DNA of 64,000 bases from Bacillota bacterium (GTDB lineage: Bacteria; Bacillota; Clostridia; Acetivibrionales; DSM-1351): positions 47,346-111,345 of the forward strand of contig JAEWOH010000048.1 in assembly GCA_023460955.1 (NCBI GenBank), in the 5' to 3' direction. Position numbers and translations under genes: made by a program. Shown here in pieces: positions 61,674 through 64,000 of the stretch (positions are counted from its first letter, which is position 1; the number at the start of each line of letters is the position of its first letter). The notes under the pieces were generated by a model that saw only the letters and a list, made by a program, of their open reading frames with translations, ran no database searches and was not told the DNA's origin.

Positions 61674-63284
61674 CTATGTTAATAGCACATTGACAGTTTC
61701 AGCAATTCTTCCGGCACTGACGTTTACAAAAAGAATATTTTCTATGCAGGCAGAAGCGGTTGGTGCTTTTGTCTGCACTATATAATTAAATGTCACCCTT
61801 CCCGAGCCAACATCAGTGTACTTAATCTCCTCGCGTACTTCGGCATGAGGTACTTCCGAGCTCAATCCGCCTGACAGGTTTCTTCCATCAATGGCAAGCT
61901 GTAGTCCATTTGGCATAATGGTAAGTGAGCCAGTATCTACCGAAAGCTTCACACTGAAGTAATGGCCACCTTCTGGTATCGCCACAAGTGCCATAGGAAT
62001 GGCAATCATGTTATCACCTACTTGAAGCTTCTGCTTCAGATTGGTCGGTATCACGCTGTTATCAAGACTGTATTTGACAGTCAGTGTTGCAACGGAAGAG
62101 GTATTAACACTAAGTACAAGATAGGACATAACATTAGTGTTTCTTACAGTACCAATGGGCATATAAATAACTTCCTTGTCTGCGGTACCGATAGTCAGTG
62201 TGCTTGGGTTTGTAAAATACAGCATAGAACTCATGGCCTGCGAAATGCTGCTTGCCATAGCTTCACTATTTCTTGAAACCTCTGCAATATACTGATCAAG
62301 AGTGGAAAGGGGCTGTCCAAGTTCTACCTTGGTATTTTTTGCACTCAGAATATCCTTTTCAAGGCTTATAACCTTAACCTTTATATCAACGCCGAGGATG
62401 CTGTGCTTTACAGTGACAATGTCTCCGACCTCCACAAGCTCCAAAGCCTTATAATTTTTATATTCCTCGGTCTGCCCAAGCAATATGAAATCAACCTTAT
62501 AGTTGACATCAGGAATTGCATTTGCATCAAGGTATTTTTGTGCTTCAATCCTGAGAATTCCTTCGCTTGTGGCATCCTTGAACTCAACCTTTTTAATCAC
62601 AGCAAAATTAGGATAGTCTGAATCCTCCCAAGCGGGATTGAGCAGGTATTTTTCCGGGAGGGTGATACCATTGGTGCCAACCGGGTAAATCCAGGTAGCT
62701 ACATTATCACAGTTCAGTTTCTCACTGATACCGATGATGTTTTTTCCGTAGCGGATGTGAACCCCTTTGTCAGATCCCTTGCTCGCATTGATTTTTATAT
62801 TGAAGTTATCCCTGACAAGTTCACCCTGCCACTCATTAACCAGAAGAAACACTGCCTCGACACCATTCTTTTTGACCACATACTGGGTAGCTGTTTTGGT
62901 TAAATCACTTCCAACAGAGTAGGTGGCTGAAAGCCCCAGCTCATCAATAATCATTTCTAGTGCTGCCTGGCAGGTTTTATTCTCTGCACGTCTGTCCGCA
63001 ACGATGAAGTTCGTGAGATCATAGAATATATGCCTGGCATTTGCAGTGATTGTTCCGGCTTTGCTGTCCTTGTCAGTGTTATATATCCTGAAAAGCTGCC
63101 CATCTGCCCGGATGACATTGAAGGGTTTGATGTATGCCGCTTTTTTTGAGTGTAGGGGATAGGAGAGGGAGAGCTCATATTCATTGTTAAGCTTTTCAGT
63201 TATCTTACATTCCCGGCATTCATTCAATACAGCAAGGCCATTGTGAATAAAGGCAGTTTCTTTTTTATCATAAATATTTATCAT
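61674..63284 (-). CDS. Phage tail endopeptidase / minor structural protein
   Basis: The 536-residue protein opens MINIYDKKETAFIHNGLAVL and has the phage minor structural protein N-terminal region (AYIKPFNVIRADGQLFRIYNTDKDSKAGTITANARHIFYDL), as in prophage tail endopeptidase (tail-associated lysin) proteins. The C-terminal half is beta-rich. I start at the ATG that overlaps the stop of the Dit gene (TAATG); the open frame extends five codons upstream. It should sit at the tail tip and bridge to the fibre-like protein encoded next. Confidence 0.85.
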   Translation of the reverse strand: MINIYDKKETAFIHNGLAVLNECRECKITEKLNNEYELSLSYPLHSKKAAYIKPFNVIRADGQLFRIYNTDKDSKAGTITANARHIFYDLTNFIVADRRAENKTCQAALEMIIDELGLSATYSVGSDLTKTATQYVVKKNGVEAVFLLVNEWQGELVRDNFNIKINASKGSDKGVHIRYGKNIIGISEKLNCDNVATWIYPVGTNGITLPEKYLLNPAWEDSDYPNFAVIKKVEFKDATSEGILRIEAQKYLDANAIPDVNYKVDFILLGQTEEYKNYKALELVEVGDIVTVKHSILGVDIKVKVISLEKDILSAKNTKVELGQPLSTLDQYIAEVSRNSEAMASSISQAMSSMLYFTNPSTLTIGTADKEVIYMPIGTVRNTNVMSYLVLSVNTSSVATLTVKYSLDNSVIPTNLKQKLQVGDNMIAIPMALVAIPEGGHYFSVKLSVDTGSLTIMPNGLQLAIDGRNLSGGLSSEVPHAEVREEIKYTDVGSGRVTFNYIVQTKAPTASACIENILFVNVSAGRIAETVNVLLT

Positions 63285-64000
63285 TACAACCACCGCCAAT
63301 TCGGAGTAATTTCAAGCTTTGTAACTCCACCAGAAAAAGTAACGGTGTTGTTGCCTGTAGAAAGTATGGGGAATTCACCGGCCATAAGGTTGTTTGCATT
63401 CTTCATTTCACCGTTTACATGGTAATATGCTTCCTCAAGCTCACTATCCAGTGTTAAATACGGTACGGTTATATTGGAGAGCGCCACTTCGGCACTATTA
63501 ATTTTGAACTTACCGCTTCCAGTACAGTAGACCTTAATAACTGGCCTGCTTGCTACACTTCCCTGATTTACGATGGTTGTCCCTGCACCTGCGTTGACCG
63601 TTATGACTGTGTTGTTCACCCAATATTTAAATGGACGACAGTTAAAGAGGATCACAAATCTTGAGCAGATCTTAAATGCCTGCTTAAAGTCAATGGAGTT
63701 CACCACCTGCGCCCGGTACTTCTTGTCAGGCTGGAAGGAGAAGACCAAGTCACTCTCACCAGCGGAGTATAACCAAGCCTTGATGCTATCCAGCCTTTCC
63801 ATAAGGTTAGTACCTTTTATGGTGCAATCTACTGCAATGGTTATATCCTCATAGGTGCCTTCATCATAACGAAGGCTTGAATCCCTGCCCGGAACTTCGA
63901 TATATGAAATACGCCGTTTAGGGGAGGGGATAGAAGGTCTTACCGAAGTGATTATTCCAAAGTCGGTGCTGCTGTTTTTATTTCCAAGAGTAAATGAAAG
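63284..64000 (-). CDS. Distal tail (Dit-like) protein, 5' end outside the window
   Basis: The frame is open to the window edge, giving 238 residues without the N-terminus. Sequence such as SYIEVPGRDSSLRYDEG and YEDITIAVDCTIKGTNLMERLD followed by AWLYSAGESDLVFS is typical of siphovirus Dit family proteins (PF05709), which form the hub between tail tube and tip. The C-terminal half is a galectin-like beta domain (GSGKFKINSAEV, EITPNWRWL). An internal ATG at 63802 is not the start, because the family motif begins before it. It overlaps the endopeptidase gene by one base, TAATG. Confidence 0.85.
   Translation of the reverse strand, partial: LSFTLGNKNSSTDFGIITSVRPSIPSPKRRISYIEVPGRDSSLRYDEGTYEDITIAVDCTIKGTNLMERLDSIKAWLYSAGESDLVFSFQPDKKYRAQVVNSIDFKQAFKICSRFVILFNCRPFKYWVNNTVITVNAGAGTTIVNQGSVASRPVIKVYCTGSGKFKINSAEVALSNITVPYLTLDSELEEAYYHVNGEMKNANNLMAGEFPILSTGNNTVTFSGGVTKLEITPNWRWL

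Larger units (their letters stand above)
53219..64000. mobile_element. Prophage end (lysis, tail and integration modules), continues beyond the window
   Basis: On the minus strand the order is Dit, tail endopeptidase, fibre-like protein, holin, amidase, SHOCT protein, then three recombinase-type genes. This is a siphovirus-like late module ending in an integration cassette. GC content rises clearly at ~53.37 kb compared with the preceding 4 kb. The attachment site should lie in 53219-53369, but its other copy is outside the window. Confidence 0.75.

Overview
The window comes from a low-GC, Gram-positive, anaerobic, spore-forming Firmicute. The best fit is a mesophilic cellulolytic clostridium of the Ruminiclostridium type. 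Evidence for this: the order rpmG-secE-nusG-rplK-rplA-rplJ-rplL-rpoB-rpoC, followed further on by a YbxF-like gene and rpsL-rpsG-fusA-tuf; TTG and GTG starts behind strong Shine-Dalgarno (SD) sites; sporulation genes of the ytfI/ytfJ type; a flavodiiron protein; an SLH-anchored surface protein; and no respiratory genes. The species assignment is an inference.

Layout. 1-3.2 kb: the 3' end of acetolactate synthase, a WG-repeat lipid-free secreted protein on the minus strand, and an 18-bp minisatellite. 3.3-15.5 kb: ribosomal protein and RNA polymerase genes with an L10 leader/attenuator and separate promoters for rplJL and rpoBC. 15.5-21.3 kb: three degenerate ~165-bp repeats, each carrying a -10-like box, in front of a 1665-residue surface protein that joins BspA-type leucine-rich repeats, a metallo-beta-lactamase domain and SLH anchors. 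21.6-26.9 kb: the str operon (ybxF-like, rpsL, rpsG, fusA, tuf) with several hairpin-rich gaps, one of which can form two mutually exclusive stems at the rpsG stop codon. 26.9-32.7 kb: an MFS transporter and a divergent AraC regulator, a flavodiiron O2/NO reductase, and a NifU-like/GGGtGRT gene pair. 32.9-36.5 kb: small unknown genes, an AraC-type regulator and an amidohydrolase. 36.8-49.2 kb: PAP2 phosphatase, proB, a cell-wall cluster (M23 peptidase, bactofilin, class A PBP), a chemoreceptor, a membrane protein, ytfI-ytfJ, a mini ferritin-like protein and a 23S rRNA methyltransferase.

49.3-53.2 kb is AT-rich accessory DNA: 30-bp repeats that may be an insertion-sequence scar, a two-gene unit (PD-(D/E)XK nuclease-like protein plus a 624-residue unknown protein) that could be a defence system, and two small genes including a 42-residue zinc ribbon. 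53.3-64 kb is one end of a prophage read on the minus strand. It carries Dit, tail endopeptidase, a fibre-like protein, holin, amidase, a SHOCT protein and a three-gene serine recombinase cassette.

The strongest discovery is an IS110-family element (about 55374-56936) that split this recombinase cassette. Its 243-bp left end can fold into a ~170-nt RNA just upstream of the transposase, with two internal loops. The loop sequences match the left target, right target, right element end and left element end in the sense expected of a bridge RNA. Removing the element at a CT core restores a continuous reading frame in which the upstream recombinase ends in ...KERLVR, with its TGA directly followed by the ATG of the next gene. 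That supports both the boundaries and the guide assignment.
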